Source: Pseudomonadota bacterium
Lineage (GTDB): Bacteria > Pseudomonadota > Alphaproteobacteria > Caulobacterales > Caulobacteraceae
Reading direction: 5' to 3'
Assembly: GCA_021808285.1 (NCBI GenBank)
Contig: JAKBBV010000016.1
Coordinates: 1-52,813, forward strand
DNA: 52,813 nucleotides
Shown here: positions 7,092 to 16,328 of the stretch, in pieces
How the letters are laid out: each line of letters opens with the position of its first letter
Position numbering within the stretch: position 1 is the stretch's first letter
Notes under the pieces: model-generated
Databases searched by the model: none
The model's input: only the letters and a program-made list of their open reading frames with translations
Told to the model about the DNA's origin: nothing
Made by a program: the position numbers and the translations under genes

Positions 7092-9536
7092 TCAATAAAG
7101 GCCGTTCAGATGCGGCGAAGGGGGTTTGTTCGGCTTGGCCCCGGGTCTGGAGGCGGGAGGCGTTGTCGCCTGAGGTGGGGCTGAAGTGATGGCGGCGGCG
7201 GGGCCAGCATCACCAAGCAAGGCATTGAGATCCACGGCGGCGCGCGGTTCGGTGCCTGGACGGAACGCCTCGCGATTGGGTCCGACATAGGCGAAGCGGG
7301 CGTTCGGCGGAGGTCTGAAATCCATGCGCGGCGTGCCCCTGAGCGCCTCCTGCATGAACTCAATGAAGATCGGCAGAGCGGCGACAGCGCCGGTCTCACC
7401 CTTACCCAAGGAGCGGTTGTCATCGAAGCCGACATAGGTCGCCACCACGATCTGCGGCGAGAAGCCGACAAACCAGGCGCTGCGGAAATCATTGGTGGTC
7501 CCGGTCTTACCGCCGACCGGGCGTCCCAGAACGAGGGCGGCCGTCGCGGTGCCGTGCTGAACCACGCCTTCGAGCATGGTGTCGATCTGGAAGGCGGTGA
7601 TCGGATCTATCAGCTGGACGCCGTCGGGCGCCATGTCGGGGCCATCTCCACCGGTGAAGTCCGCGGTGCAGCCCGGACAGTCGCGCGTATCGGCGCGATA
7701 GAGAAGTTGGCCATCGCGATCCTCGACCTCGGCGATCAGGTGCGGCGTGACCTTGTGGCCGCCATTGACGAAGGCGGAGTAGGCTCCAGCCATGCGCAAC
7801 GGGGTGGTTTCGCCGGCGCCGAGCGACATTGCGAGCACGGGGTCCATGTGATCGACCACCCCGAAGGCCTTTGCCGTGTCGATGATGCGCCTCATGCCCA
7901 CCTGCAGGGCGATGCGCACTGTCATGGTATTGAGCGATAATTCCAGCCCGCGGCGAAAGACTAGGGGGCCATAGAAGACGTTGCGTTCAAAGTTCTCCGG
8001 CGTCCAGGGCTTGCCGTCAGCGCCCGGCAAGGTGATCGGCGCATCTGTAATCACACTGGCGGGGGTGAACTGCCCGGTCTCCAGCGCCGTGGCGTAAACG
8101 AAGGGTTTGAAAGATGAACCGGGCTGACGATAGGCCTGAGTGGCGCGATTGAACTTGGACAGCGAGAAGCTGTAGCCGCCAACCAAGGCCACGACCCGGC
8201 CGCTGTAGGGTTCCATGGCCACCAGCGCCCCATTGACCAGTGGCGTTTGCTTCAAGCGAAAACCGCCTGAGGTCGGCGCGACAAAGACAAGGTCGCCCTG
8301 TGCGAGGCCCCTGCCGGCGCGCGCCCAGCTCACATCCTGCGACAGGATGTCTCCGGTCTCATTGGTCGCCGCCGTCTGCACCCGCACCACGCCGCCGTGG
8401 ACCTCGGTCACAAGGGCGGCCGCCCAGTCCCGACGCTCTGACGGTGGAGACACCGCCAGCGCCGCCTTCTGCCACCCCGGCGAATTGGCCACATGGCCCC
8501 AGGCGCCGCGCCAGCCGTGGCGATGGTCATAGGCTTCCAGGCCGTCCATAAGGGCGATGCGCGCCGCCGTCTGCAGACGCGGATCCAGCGTCGTGCGCAT
8601 ATAGTAGCCGCCGTCCGTCAGATCGCTGCCCACGCCCTTGACCGCAAGGGCGTCGCGTCGGGCCTCATCAACGAAGTAGTCGGCGTCGTGGTAGCGGGCC
8701 CGCTCGGGGGTCGCCTGGACCACCAGATCCTCCCCCATGGCGGCGCGCGCATCGGCCTGGGTCACCCAGCCCAGATTGGCCATCTCCTGGAGGATCATAT
8801 TGCGTCGGCGGATAGCGGCCGCCTTCTGCTTCACGGGTTGATAATTGTCCGGACCCTTGGGAAGGGCGGCAAGGTAGGCGTCCTGCGCGAGGCTCAGGTC
8901 GTTGATGGACTTGCCGAAATAGTTGTAGGCGGCGGCCCCAACACCATAAGAACGATAACCCAGCCAGATCTCGTTCAGATAGAGTTCGAGGATCTGCGTC
9001 TTAGTCAGCACCTGCTCCAGACGCGTGGCGAGCAACGCCTCCTTCAGCTTGCGTCCGATGGTGACGCGGTTATTGAGGAGGACGTTCTTGGCCACCTGCT
9101 GGGTGATCGTCGAGCCGCCCTCCGGACGCCGACCCTGCAGGATGTTGAAGATATCCTTGATCAGAGCCCGCCCAGTTCCGGAGACGCTGACGCCGCCGTG
9201 CTCGAAGAAGGTGTGGTCCTCCGCGGCAAGGAAAGCCTCGGTCAGATGCGGCGGCATCTGATCATACGGCACATAGATACGCCGGACTTTGGAGTATTCG
9301 CCGATCAGGGTGCCATCCCAGGCGAAGACCCGCGTCGCGGTGGGTGGGTGATAGTCGGCCAATTCGGCTGCGCTGGGCATGCTGGCAAAGAGGACGCCGG
9401 CATAGATCGCCGCGCAGAGCCCCGCGAGGACGGCGGCGACTGCAAGACCGTAACCGGCGAGAACGAGGCGACGCGGCAAGGTCTCCAAGGGTCGTTCAGG
9501 CCTCCGCCGGACAGTCGCCGGTTCCCTCCCTAGCAA
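7092..9536 (-). CDS. mrcA: Penicillin-binding protein 1A, bifunctional transglycosylase/transpeptidase
   Basis: 814 residues. One N-terminal membrane anchor (about 25-50) is followed by a glycosyltransferase-51 domain with catalytic E106 in EDHTFFEHGG and the GGSTITQQ and KTQILELYLNE motifs. An OB-like insert (about 380-430) precedes the transpeptidase domain with the active-site SSFK box (S474-K477), SLN (534-536) and KTGT (677-680). It polymerises and cross-links peptidoglycan in the periplasm. The annotated start is a TTG (9536) with little ribosome-binding signal; in-frame TTGs at 9488 or 9479 are alternatives. It follows the amidase gene by 27 bp, so cell-wall synthesis and hydrolysis genes are probably co-transcribed. 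Confidence 0.94.
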   Translation of the reverse strand: MLGREPATVRRRPERPLETLPRRLVLAGYGLAVAAVLAGLCAAIYAGVLFASMPSAAELADYHPPTATRVFAWDGTLIGEYSKVRRIYVPYDQMPPHLTEAFLAAEDHTFFEHGGVSVSGTGRALIKDIFNILQGRRPEGGSTITQQVAKNVLLNNRVTIGRKLKEALLATRLEQVLTKTQILELYLNEIWLGYRSYGVGAAAYNYFGKSINDLSLAQDAYLAALPKGPDNYQPVKQKAAAIRRRNMILQEMANLGWVTQADARAAMGEDLVVQATPERARYHDADYFVDEARRDALAVKGVGSDLTDGGYYMRTTLDPRLQTAARIALMDGLEAYDHRHGWRGAWGHVANSPGWQKAALAVSPPSERRDWAAALVTEVHGGVVRVQTAATNETGDILSQDVSWARAGRGLAQGDLVFVAPTSGGFRLKQTPLVNGALVAMEPYSGRVVALVGGYSFSLSKFNRATQAYRQPGSSFKPFVYATALETGQFTPASVITDAPITLPGADGKPWTPENFERNVFYGPLVFRRGLELSLNTMTVRIALQVGMRRIIDTAKAFGVVDHMDPVLAMSLGAGETTPLRMAGAYSAFVNGGHKVTPHLIAEVEDRDGQLLYRADTRDCPGCTADFTGGDGPDMAPDGVQLIDPITAFQIDTMLEGVVQHGTATAALVLGRPVGGKTGTTNDFRSAWFVGFSPQIVVATYVGFDDNRSLGKGETGAVAALPIFIEFMQEALRGTPRMDFRPPPNARFAYVGPNREAFRPGTEPRAAVDLNALLGDAGPAAAITSAPPQATTPPASRPGAKPNKPPSPHLNGLY

Positions 9537-9563
9537 CCTTCGCGGCCCAATCCAACGCCGCCT

Positions 9564-10994
9564 TCAGCGCGAGGCCACTTCCGCCCGAGGGGCGAAATAT
9601 TCGTCCACCGCGTCGCCCACCCGGTTCATCAGGCCCTGAAGTTCATCCGGATCGGTCAGGCGCATCTCGTCGCCAGGATTGGTGATGAAGCCCATCTCCA
9701 ACAGAACGGCCGGAACATCAGGGGCGAGGAGCACGAAGTAGTTCGCATCCCGGTGACCATGAGGCAGCAAATCCACGGCCCCGGAGAGATGATCGAGCAA
9801 CATGCCCGCGAAGACCGCCGAGCGGTTTCGGGTGCTCTGCTGGGTCAGGTCGAGCAGGATCTGGCTGACTGTCGGCGCGCGGCGCGGATCGCCCAGCCCC
9901 GCGTAGAGATCCTGGCCGTTCATCACCTGACGCACACGGGTCGTGCCCCGGTCGGACAGAGTGTAGATGCTCGCTCCATGAGGCGTCGGATCCGTGCCTG
10001 CCGAATCGCTGTGTAAAGAGATGAACAGGTCCGCCTTGGCGCGCCTTGCGATCTGCACCCGCTCCGTCAGGGGAATGAACACGTCGGTGGCCCGGGTGAG
10101 GACCACCCTATAGTGGCCGCTCCGCTCAAGTCGGCGTTTCAGGTCTAGCGCGGCGGCGAGGTTGATGTCCTTTTCGTTGCGCAGCAGGCTTTCGGCGCCG
10201 GTGTCATGGCCGCCGTGTCCGGCGTCGATGACGATAACCTTGGGCCGACCGAAGGACAGACCCGTCGTCCGCGCGGCGCCTAACGCAGCACCCCCCTCCA
10301 CCGATCGCGCCCTGGGCCGCGCCGCCAGGTCCGTGGAAGTTGGGATGGCCGGGGTTGCGACGAGAGCGACAGCGCTGGCGCTGGCCTGGGTCTTCTCCGC
10401 CGCGCCGGACAGGGCCGCGCGCGCAGCCGCGATCTGGCCGCTTTCGAGACTGGGACGATCAAGATCGATGACATAGCGCCAGGCGCCGACGTCGCCCGAC
10501 GGCGGCAGCAGAAAACGCCTCATGACCTCGACTCCAGGGGCCACAGCGAGGTCGACCAGAGCCGCGCTGGCCGAGGGCGTGATCCGCCATCGGCTCACCA
10601 GGCCCCGTCCTGCGCCTTGCGAGACGGCCCGGGGCGCTTCCCCTGGTGTCGAAATCAACAGGCGCCCGGCTGAAGAGGTGATCACCGGGCGGCCGGCTGG
10701 CGGACCGGCAAGATCGAGCACGACGCGCGTGCCGGTCTCGTCGCCGCCGAGCCTGAGATCGATTCGATCCGGCGCCGCCGCGCTATCGCGAGTTGAGCGA
10801 TTGATTTTCGCTCTGCCCGGGTTGATCGAGGACGGAGCGGACGGCTGTGCGGGTTTATAGGCCGCCACGTCGCGGGCGATCGCATCCAGCGGATCAGCGG
10901 CCGGCGTCGCGAGCGCCCGGCCGGTCCCGAAGACGAGCAGGACGGCGATCGCCGCCGTTCCTCTCGCCAGTATGATCGCCGCGCGAGCGCGCAT
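9564..10994 (-). CDS. amiC: N-acetylmuramoyl-L-alanine amidase (AmiC-like)
   Basis: 476 residues. A signal peptide (about 1-29) is followed by an AMIN domain (about 77-180) that targets septal envelope, a low-complexity linker, and an Amidase_3 zinc domain (about 250-465). Zinc ligands are visible as H260 (IDAGHGG), E274 (RNEKDINLA) and H328 (FISLHSD), and the catalytic glutamate lies in LLEMGFITN. It cuts the stem peptide from glycan strands to let daughter cells separate. It is divergent from rne across a 451-bp region and precedes the PBP1A gene; this order is the one I associate with Caulobacter. Confidence 0.93.
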   Translation of the reverse strand: MRARAAIILARGTAAIAVLLVFGTGRALATPAADPLDAIARDVAAYKPAQPSAPSSINPGRAKINRSTRDSAAAPDRIDLRLGGDETGTRVVLDLAGPPAGRPVITSSAGRLLISTPGEAPRAVSQGAGRGLVSRWRITPSASAALVDLAVAPGVEVMRRFLLPPSGDVGAWRYVIDLDRPSLESGQIAAARAALSGAAEKTQASASAVALVATPAIPTSTDLAARPRARSVEGGAALGAARTTGLSFGRPKVIVIDAGHGGHDTGAESLLRNEKDINLAAALDLKRRLERSGHYRVVLTRATDVFIPLTERVQIARRAKADLFISLHSDSAGTDPTPHGASIYTLSDRGTTRVRQVMNGQDLYAGLGDPRRAPTVSQILLDLTQQSTRNRSAVFAGMLLDHLSGAVDLLPHGHRDANYFVLLAPDVPAVLLEMGFITNPGDEMRLTDPDELQGLMNRVGDAVDEYFAPRAEVASR

Positions 10995-11445
10995 GACCGT
11001 CGATCCGATCGCCTAGAAGTCGGGGCCCAGAACCCGGCCATATGCCGGCTGGCGCGTAGCCAAAGAGTTAAGCCGAAATTGAGACCAGTGAATTCATGGC
11101 CGCAGGATCGCCGCCGAGAGGATCCGCGCGCCTTTTCATTCGTCCCGCTTTCCCTTAAGCGTGGTGATTGCGTGGCGTCGCCCGCGCAGATCGCGTCGAT
11201 CCGGCCCCGATCCTTGCAGACGGGCCCTTCGTCGCAGCCGCCGCGACGTGACCGCGTCCTCCGCCGCTCGCACTCCCGCCTGTTCGGTGAGCGCGACCTT
11301 GAAGAATGAACCATGGGCTGCGCCTCCGCACCATCGCCGATTAGCCGCCGCGTCGACTCTGTCGACGCGAGCGCCGGCGGTACACGCCGCGTGCGCGCCC
11401 TCAGCCGCCGCATGGCCTCGCCTGCGCGCTCCGGAGTCCGATTTG
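10995..11445. other. Divergent intergenic region amidase / rne with long rne leader
   Basis: 451 bp without a supported gene. It must hold promoters for both directions. The part nearer rne is likely a long 5' untranslated leader; it contains the hairpin at 11350-11368. An imperfect CtrA-like element (TTAA-N7-TTGA) is at 11068-11082, and AT-richer stretches at 11075-11095 and 11130-11160 are candidate promoter positions. No single promoter is convincing. Confidence 0.5.
11350..11368 (+). promoter_or_regulatory. Perfect hairpin in the rne leader
   Basis: Eight-bp inverted repeat GCGTCGAC / GTCGACGC around a TCT loop, 78 bases before the rne ATG. In enterobacteria rne leaders contain hairpins through which RNase E destabilises its own mRNA; whether this hairpin does the same is inference. 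Confidence 0.4.
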
Positions 11446-13983
11446 ATGTCGAAGAGAATGTTGATCGACGCCGCCCACCCCGAGGAGACCCGGGTCGCGG
11501 TGCTAAATGGCCGCGAAATCGAGGAATTTGATTTCGAGAGCCTCGGAAAGAAGCAGCTCCGGGGAAACATTTATCTGGCCAAGGTCACCCGGGTCGAGCC
11601 GAGCCTTCAGGCCGCCTTTGTCGAGTACGGCGGCAATCGCCACGGCTTCCTGGCTTTCAACGAGATTCACCCCGACTATTTCCAGATCCCCCACGCCGAT
11701 CGCGAAGCGCTGCTCCGCGAGGCGGAAGCCGATGACGACGAGGAGGATGATCGTCCAACCGCCGCATCGGACGGGGATGAGAGTGACTCGCTCGGCGGCG
11801 ACGACGAAGACGAAATCGACGAGGAGGTCGCGAGACGGCGTCGGCGCCTGATGCGGCGCTACAAGATCCAGGAGGTGATCAAACGTCGCCAGATCATGCT
11901 CATTCAGGTTGTCAAGGAAGAGCGCGGCAATAAGGGCGCCGCCCTGACCACCTACCTGTCCCTGGCCGGGCGCTATTGCGTGCTCATGCCCAATACCGAT
12001 CGCGGCGGTGGCATCAGTCGCAAGATCACCGCGGCCACAGACCGTAAGCGCCTGCGGACCGTGGTCTCCGACCTCGACGTGCCCCAGGGGATGGGCTTGA
12101 TTGTACGAACCGCCGGGGCCAAGCGCACCAAGGCGGAGATCAAGCGGGATTACGAGTACCTGTCGCGCATGTGGACCCAGATCCGCGACACCACCCTGCA
12201 CTCCATCGCCCCCGCACTGATCTATGAGGAGGAGGACCTCGTCAAACGCTCCATCCGCGACCTGTTCGATAAGGACGTGGACCAGATTGTCGTCGAGGGT
12301 GAGGCCGGCTATCGCGAGGCGCGCGAGTTCATGCGCATGCTGATGCCGTCCCAGGCCAAGAAGATCGAGTTGCACGACGGCTCAGCGCCTCTGTTCGTGG
12401 CTCACGGCATTGAGGACAAGCTCAGCCAGATCTACTCTCCCACCGTGCCGCTCAAATCGGGCGGCTATCTGGTCATCAACCAGACCGAAGCCCTGGTGGC
12501 CATCGACGTGAACTCCGGCCGAGCCACGCGGGAGCGGAACATCGAGGCCACGGCGCTCAAGACCAATCTCGAGGCCGCTGAGGAGGCCGCGCGCCAGCTT
12601 CGTCTGCGGGACCTGGCGGGTCTCGTCGTCATCGACTTCATCGACATGGACGAGGCGAAGAACAATCGCGCCGTGGAAAAGGTGCTGAAGGATTGCCTCG
12701 CCCGCGACCGCGCACGCATCCAAATGGGTCGGATCTCAGGCTTTGGCCTGATGGAGATCAGCCGCCAGCGGCGTCGTTCCGGCATTCTCGAAGGAACCAC
12801 CCACGTCTGTCCGCATTGTCAGGGCATGGGGCGCGTGCGCTCAGTGGAGTCGAGCGCCCTGGCCGCCCTGCGCGCCGTCGAGCTGGAGGCCGTGCGCGGC
12901 GGCGGCGAGATTACGCTCAAGGCGCCTCTGGAGGTGGCTCTCTATCTGCTGAACCAAAAGCGCGAAGCCCTGTCACAACTGTTCGCTCTGCGTGGCGTGC
13001 ATGTCGGCATCCTCGTCGAGACGGCGCTGGGCGAAGCGGCGTTCGAGATCGAACGGTTGTCGAGCGAGCCGGCCGCCATCACCGAAGCCCGCCGCGCCGC
13101 CGTGCGCCCGGCGGTCATCGCCGATGATCTCGGCGATGACCTAGAGGAGGATGAAGACGAAGACGTCGAGGACGAGGTCCTGCCCGCGACCGAGGATGAC
13201 GACGACGTGGAAGAGGACGAGACCCCGGAAGATCGGTCGGAGCGGGGATCACGCGGCGAGGGAGATGGCGGACGTCGTCGCAATCGCCGCCGGCGGCGCG
13301 GTCGCCGGGGCGATGATGTGGTCCGGGACCGCGACGATGACCCCCGCGAGACGATGCCCGCACCGCTCGACGCCGAGGGTGAAGGCGAGGGCGGCTCGCG
13401 CCGCCGCCGTCGCGGTCGTCGCGGAGGGCGACGTTCGCGTGAGGAGGGCGGCGCCGATGTCTATGCCTGGTCCTGGCCGGCGAGGTTGAGCGGCGATGAC
13501 CCTTACGAGTGGCGCGGCCCCTCACGGCGTCATCTTGAGGCGGTCGCCGCCCTGGAGACCGAACCGGCCGGGGCGCCGGCCCGACCGGCGATCGCCGAGC
13601 AGGAGGCTCCAACCCTGGCGACCCAGGATCCGCCGATGTCGACGCCGGCGACGGGGTCGTCCACCGATGAGATCTGGGTGGAGTTGCCCGCCTCGCCTGA
13701 GCCCGAGCCTGCACCGCGCAAGCCGCGACGTCCGCGCCGGGTCAAGGCTTCGGCCCCGGAGCCAGCAGCTGCGCAGGAGGATGCTGCGCCTGCGACTCCC
13801 AGCAAAACGGAGCCCCTGGCGCCGGAGCTTCCCCCGCGAGAATCCGCCGAGCCGTCGCCGGCCGCTGAGGCTCCCCCCCCGGAGGCTCCCCCCCCGGAGG
13901 CTCACATCGTCGCCCGCGAACCCGACCCCGCAGAGATTTCGGCCCCGGCGGCGAAGCCGCGACGCGGATGGTGGCGGCGCTGA
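11446..13983 (+). CDS. rne: Ribonuclease E
   Basis: 845 residues from the ATG at 11446, which has a GGAG site 9 bases upstream; an in-frame open stretch extends further upstream but carries no family sequence. The S1 domain (about 35-215) is interrupted by a long acidic insertion (about 92-130) followed by a run of arginines, a feature of alphaproteobacterial enzymes. The catalytic aspartates are D354 (DVNSG) and D397 (IDFIDMDE), 43 residues apart as in E. coli D303/D346. The zinc-link CPHC is at 455-458. The C-terminal half is disordered: acidic (about 560-600), two arginine-rich RNA-binding blocks (about 610-665), proline/alanine-rich, ending PRRGWWRR. In Caulobacter this terminal GWW motif anchors PNPase. 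The protein is the degradosome scaffold and main mRNA-decay nuclease. Confidence 0.96.
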   Translation: MSKRMLIDAAHPEETRVAVLNGREIEEFDFESLGKKQLRGNIYLAKVTRVEPSLQAAFVEYGGNRHGFLAFNEIHPDYFQIPHADREALLREAEADDDEEDDRPTAASDGDESDSLGGDDEDEIDEEVARRRRRLMRRYKIQEVIKRRQIMLIQVVKEERGNKGAALTTYLSLAGRYCVLMPNTDRGGGISRKITAATDRKRLRTVVSDLDVPQGMGLIVRTAGAKRTKAEIKRDYEYLSRMWTQIRDTTLHSIAPALIYEEEDLVKRSIRDLFDKDVDQIVVEGEAGYREAREFMRMLMPSQAKKIELHDGSAPLFVAHGIEDKLSQIYSPTVPLKSGGYLVINQTEALVAIDVNSGRATRERNIEATALKTNLEAAEEAARQLRLRDLAGLVVIDFIDMDEAKNNRAVEKVLKDCLARDRARIQMGRISGFGLMEISRQRRRSGILEGTTHVCPHCQGMGRVRSVESSALAALRAVELEAVRGGGEITLKAPLEVALYLLNQKREALSQLFALRGVHVGILVETALGEAAFEIERLSSEPAAITEARRAAVRPAVIADDLGDDLEEDEDEDVEDEVLPATEDDDDVEEDETPEDRSERGSRGEGDGGRRRNRRRRRGRRGDDVVRDRDDDPRETMPAPLDAEGEGEGGSRRRRRGRRGGRRSREEGGADVYAWSWPARLSGDDPYEWRGPSRRHLEAVAALETEPAGAPARPAIAEQEAPTLATQDPPMSTPATGSSTDEIWVELPASPEPEPAPRKPRRPRRVKASAPEPAAAQEDAAPATPSKTEPLAPELPPRESAEPSPAAEAPPPEAPPPEAHIVAREPDPAEISAPAAKPRRGWWRR
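13869..13898 (+). repeat. Two 15-bp in-frame tandem copies with C8 runs in rne
   Basis: Perfect duplication of GGCT-C8-GGA, encoding APPPE twice, just upstream of the codons for the C-terminal GWW anchor. Each copy holds a run of eight C. Confidence 0.9.
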
Positions 13984-14014
13984 TCGCGATGCCTTAGAAA
14001 GGCTCCAGGGTCCA

Positions 14015-14039
14015 GGGTGCGGGCGAAGGTTCCGCACCC
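14015..14039 (+). terminator. Stem-loop after rne
   Basis: Perfect 8-bp stem (GGGTGCGG / CCGCACCC) with a 9-base loop, 32 bp after the rne stop. No T-run follows, as is common for terminators or mRNA-end hairpins in high-GC genomes. The rest of the 217-bp gap to the protease gene shows nothing recognisable. Confidence 0.5.
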
Positions 14040-14200
14040 CGCCAGACGGCGTCCCCGAATGGCGTGCAGGGCGCCGCGGCATTTCGGTCTTGCGGTTCAT
14101 TCCCGGCCATGGAACTGGGGCTCTGGTTCTGGGGTTGAATTGATTGGGGGCCTCGTCAGGGAGCCACGCAGCCTTGCGCCTGTCCGGCCCATTTCGACCG

Positions 14201-15571
14201 ATGCGCGACGGCCTCGCCGGATTGGCGCTGGCGGGGCTTGTCCTGAGCCCGGTTTCCACCGCCCAGGCGCAAGACGACAACTCGATCTCGATCATCCGCG
14301 ACACGGAGATCGAGCATACCCTGCACGAGGAAATGGACCCCGTTTTCCTCGCGGCGGGACTGGACCCCAAGGCTGTGCGCCTCAACCTCGTTTCTAGCCC
14401 GGAGGTTCAGGCCTTCGCCGCCGGCGGCGAGCAGATCTTCATCTACAGCGGACTCATTCTTCAGACCAAGACGCCCAACCAACTGATCGGCGTCCTTGCC
14501 CACGAGACCGGGCACATCGCCGGTGGACATCTGGCCCGGGAGGGCGATCTGGAGCATCAAGCCATCGGGACCATGCTCCTTTCGGTGGGGTTGGGTATAT
14601 TGACGGCCCTGGCCGGAGCGCCGGGAGCCGGCGCCAGCCTGATATTCTCTTCCGGCTATTTCGGTGAGCTCAACGCCCTCGCCTACACGCGAGAACAGGA
14701 GTCGCGCGCCGACCAAGCGGCGGCGACCTATCTGGAACGAGCCGGCCTCTCCGGCCGAGGCCTGGTCAGCTTCATGGACTATTTCCGCTACCAGGAAGTG
14801 TTCGACGATTCCCGCAAATACCCCTATTTCCGCGACCACCCGCTGTGGGATGACCGAATCGAAGCCCTGGCCGTTCGCGTCAAGCAACTGCCTCACTACA
14901 ATCAGGTGGATTCGCCCCACGCCATCGCCGCCTTCGAGACCATGAAGGCCAAGCTGGAGGGGTTCGTCGATGGAGCTGGTCAGGTCTATCAGGACTATCC
15001 GCAGGCCAATCAGTCCTTCCCCGCGCGCTATGCCCGGGCGATTTCGCTTTATCGCCAGACCGAGCCCGAGGCGGCGCTCAAGGCCGTGGACGCCCTTATC
15101 GCCGATCAGCCGCGCGACCCGTATCTCTGGGAGCTCAAGGGCCAGATCCTGTTCGACTCCGGCCATACCAAAGAGGCCGCCGCGGCGCATGGCCGCTCGG
15201 TGGAGCTGGATCCGAACGCTCCTCTTCTTCTGGTGAACGACGCCCAGGCCCTGGTGGCCGTCGGAGATCCCACGTCCCTCGCTCAGGCAGAACTCGATCT
15301 GGGGCGCTCCCTCGCCGCTGAGCCGGATAACCTCCTCGCCTGGCGGTTGCTCTCCGAGGACTATGATGGTGAAAAGCGTCCAGGCATGGCGAGACTGGCC
15401 GCGGCGGAACAGAATTTCTATCTGGGTCAGCTTCTGGAGGCTCGGACCTTCGCCTTCAACGCCCGCAAACTGTTCGAGAAGGGAACGCCCGAGTGGCGAC
15501 GCGCGACAGATATCATCCTCGCCTCCAAACCCACGCCGCAACAGCTTCAGGCCCTTGGCGGCGGCGGATAG
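14201..15571 (+). CDS. Exported M48 zinc metalloprotease with TPR domain (BepA-like)
   Basis: 456 residues from the ATG at 14201; an in-frame TTG at 14144 is possible, but the ATG gives a proper signal peptide (MRDGLAGLALAGLVLSP..., cleaved after AQA near residue 23). The peptidase M48 motif HETGH is at 101-105, with the third zinc ligand in YTREQESRADQAA (E167). A hydrophobic hairpin lies between them. The C-terminal half (about 270-440) consists of tetratricopeptide repeats. BepA-type proteins act in the periplasm on outer-membrane protein assembly, degrading stalled LptD or BamA substrates; that role here is inferred from architecture. The next gene encodes a periplasmic thiol oxidoreductase, which fits a quality-control pair. 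Confidence 0.88.
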   Translation: MRDGLAGLALAGLVLSPVSTAQAQDDNSISIIRDTEIEHTLHEEMDPVFLAAGLDPKAVRLNLVSSPEVQAFAAGGEQIFIYSGLILQTKTPNQLIGVLAHETGHIAGGHLAREGDLEHQAIGTMLLSVGLGILTALAGAPGAGASLIFSSGYFGELNALAYTREQESRADQAAATYLERAGLSGRGLVSFMDYFRYQEVFDDSRKYPYFRDHPLWDDRIEALAVRVKQLPHYNQVDSPHAIAAFETMKAKLEGFVDGAGQVYQDYPQANQSFPARYARAISLYRQTEPEAALKAVDALIADQPRDPYLWELKGQILFDSGHTKEAAAAHGRSVELDPNAPLLLVNDAQALVAVGDPTSLAQAELDLGRSLAAEPDNLLAWRLLSEDYDGEKRPGMARLAAAEQNFYLGQLLEARTFAFNARKLFEKGTPEWRRATDIILASKPTPQQLQALGGGG

Positions 15572-16293
15572 CGGTCCCCGCCGTGGCCGCCGTCGTTCTG
15601 GCGCTCGCAAGCTGCCATAAAGCCGCGACGTCGGACGATGCCTTCGGAGCCAAGGTGCGGGCCTACCTCCTCGCCCACCCGGAGGTGCTGGTCGAGGTCA
15701 GTCAGAAGCTGCAGGCCAAGCAGGCCGCGGAGGACGACGCCGCGCAGAAAAAGGCGGCAGCCAGCCTGCCCGCCCTGCGCGCGGCCATCGAGCGCGACCC
15801 GCACGACTTCGTCGTCCATCCGGAAGGCGCGGTGACGGTGACCGAGTTCTACGACTATCGCTGCCCGCACTGCGAGAACGCCGCGCCCAAGGTGCTGGCC
15901 CTGATCCACGCGGATCCGCGCGTGCGGTTCGTGTTCAAGGAAATGCCCATTTTCGGCCCGACCTCGGACCACGCCGCCCAGGCCGCCCTGGCGGTGAAGG
16001 CGGCGGGGGGCGACGCGCTCGGCCTCTACCAGGCCTTCATGACCACCCGGCCCCTCACCGACGCGGCCATCGACCGCCTCGCCCTCGCCCACGGCGCCCC
16101 CGCCGCGGACCTCGCCCCCGACGGGCCCTTCGCCAAGTCCGTCCGGGCCCAACTCGCCCGCAACGCCGCCCTGTTCGACAAGCTGGATCTGGGCGGCACG
16201 CCCGCCTTCATCGTCGGCGACCGGATCATCCTCGGCGAAGACATGGACGCCGTCCGCGCCGCCGTGGCCCAGGCGGAGGCCGGACGGGCCTGA
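15493..16293 (+). CDS. DsbA/DsbG-family thioredoxin-fold protein, possible lipoprotein
   Basis: 266 residues as drawn. The CPHC redox motif is at 124-127 (FYDYRCPHCENA) and a cis-proline at GGTPAF near the C-terminus, typical of DsbA-family thiol oxidoreductases of the Com1/ScsC type. Before it is a hydrophobic segment ending LASC (C41), which looks like a lipobox. The start is uncertain. The GTG at 15493 overlaps the protease gene by 79 bases but supplies the arginines of a signal peptide; a GTG at 15583 avoids overlap but leaves a very short hydrophobic leader. It probably forms or isomerises disulfides in the periplasm. It follows the M48 protease gene directly and is likely co-expressed. 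Confidence 0.85.
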   Translation: MATRDRYHPRLQTHAATASGPWRRRIAVPAVAAVVLALASCHKAATSDDAFGAKVRAYLLAHPEVLVEVSQKLQAKQAAEDDAAQKKAAASLPALRAAIERDPHDFVVHPEGAVTVTEFYDYRCPHCENAAPKVLALIHADPRVRFVFKEMPIFGPTSDHAAQAALAVKAAGGDALGLYQAFMTTRPLTDAAIDRLALAHGAPAADLAPDGPFAKSVRAQLARNAALFDKLDLGGTPAFIVGDRIILGEDMDAVRAAVAQAEAGRA

Positions 16294-16328
16294 CGCGAGA
16301 GCCGCGCGGCGCTCGCGCGAGGCGGCGC

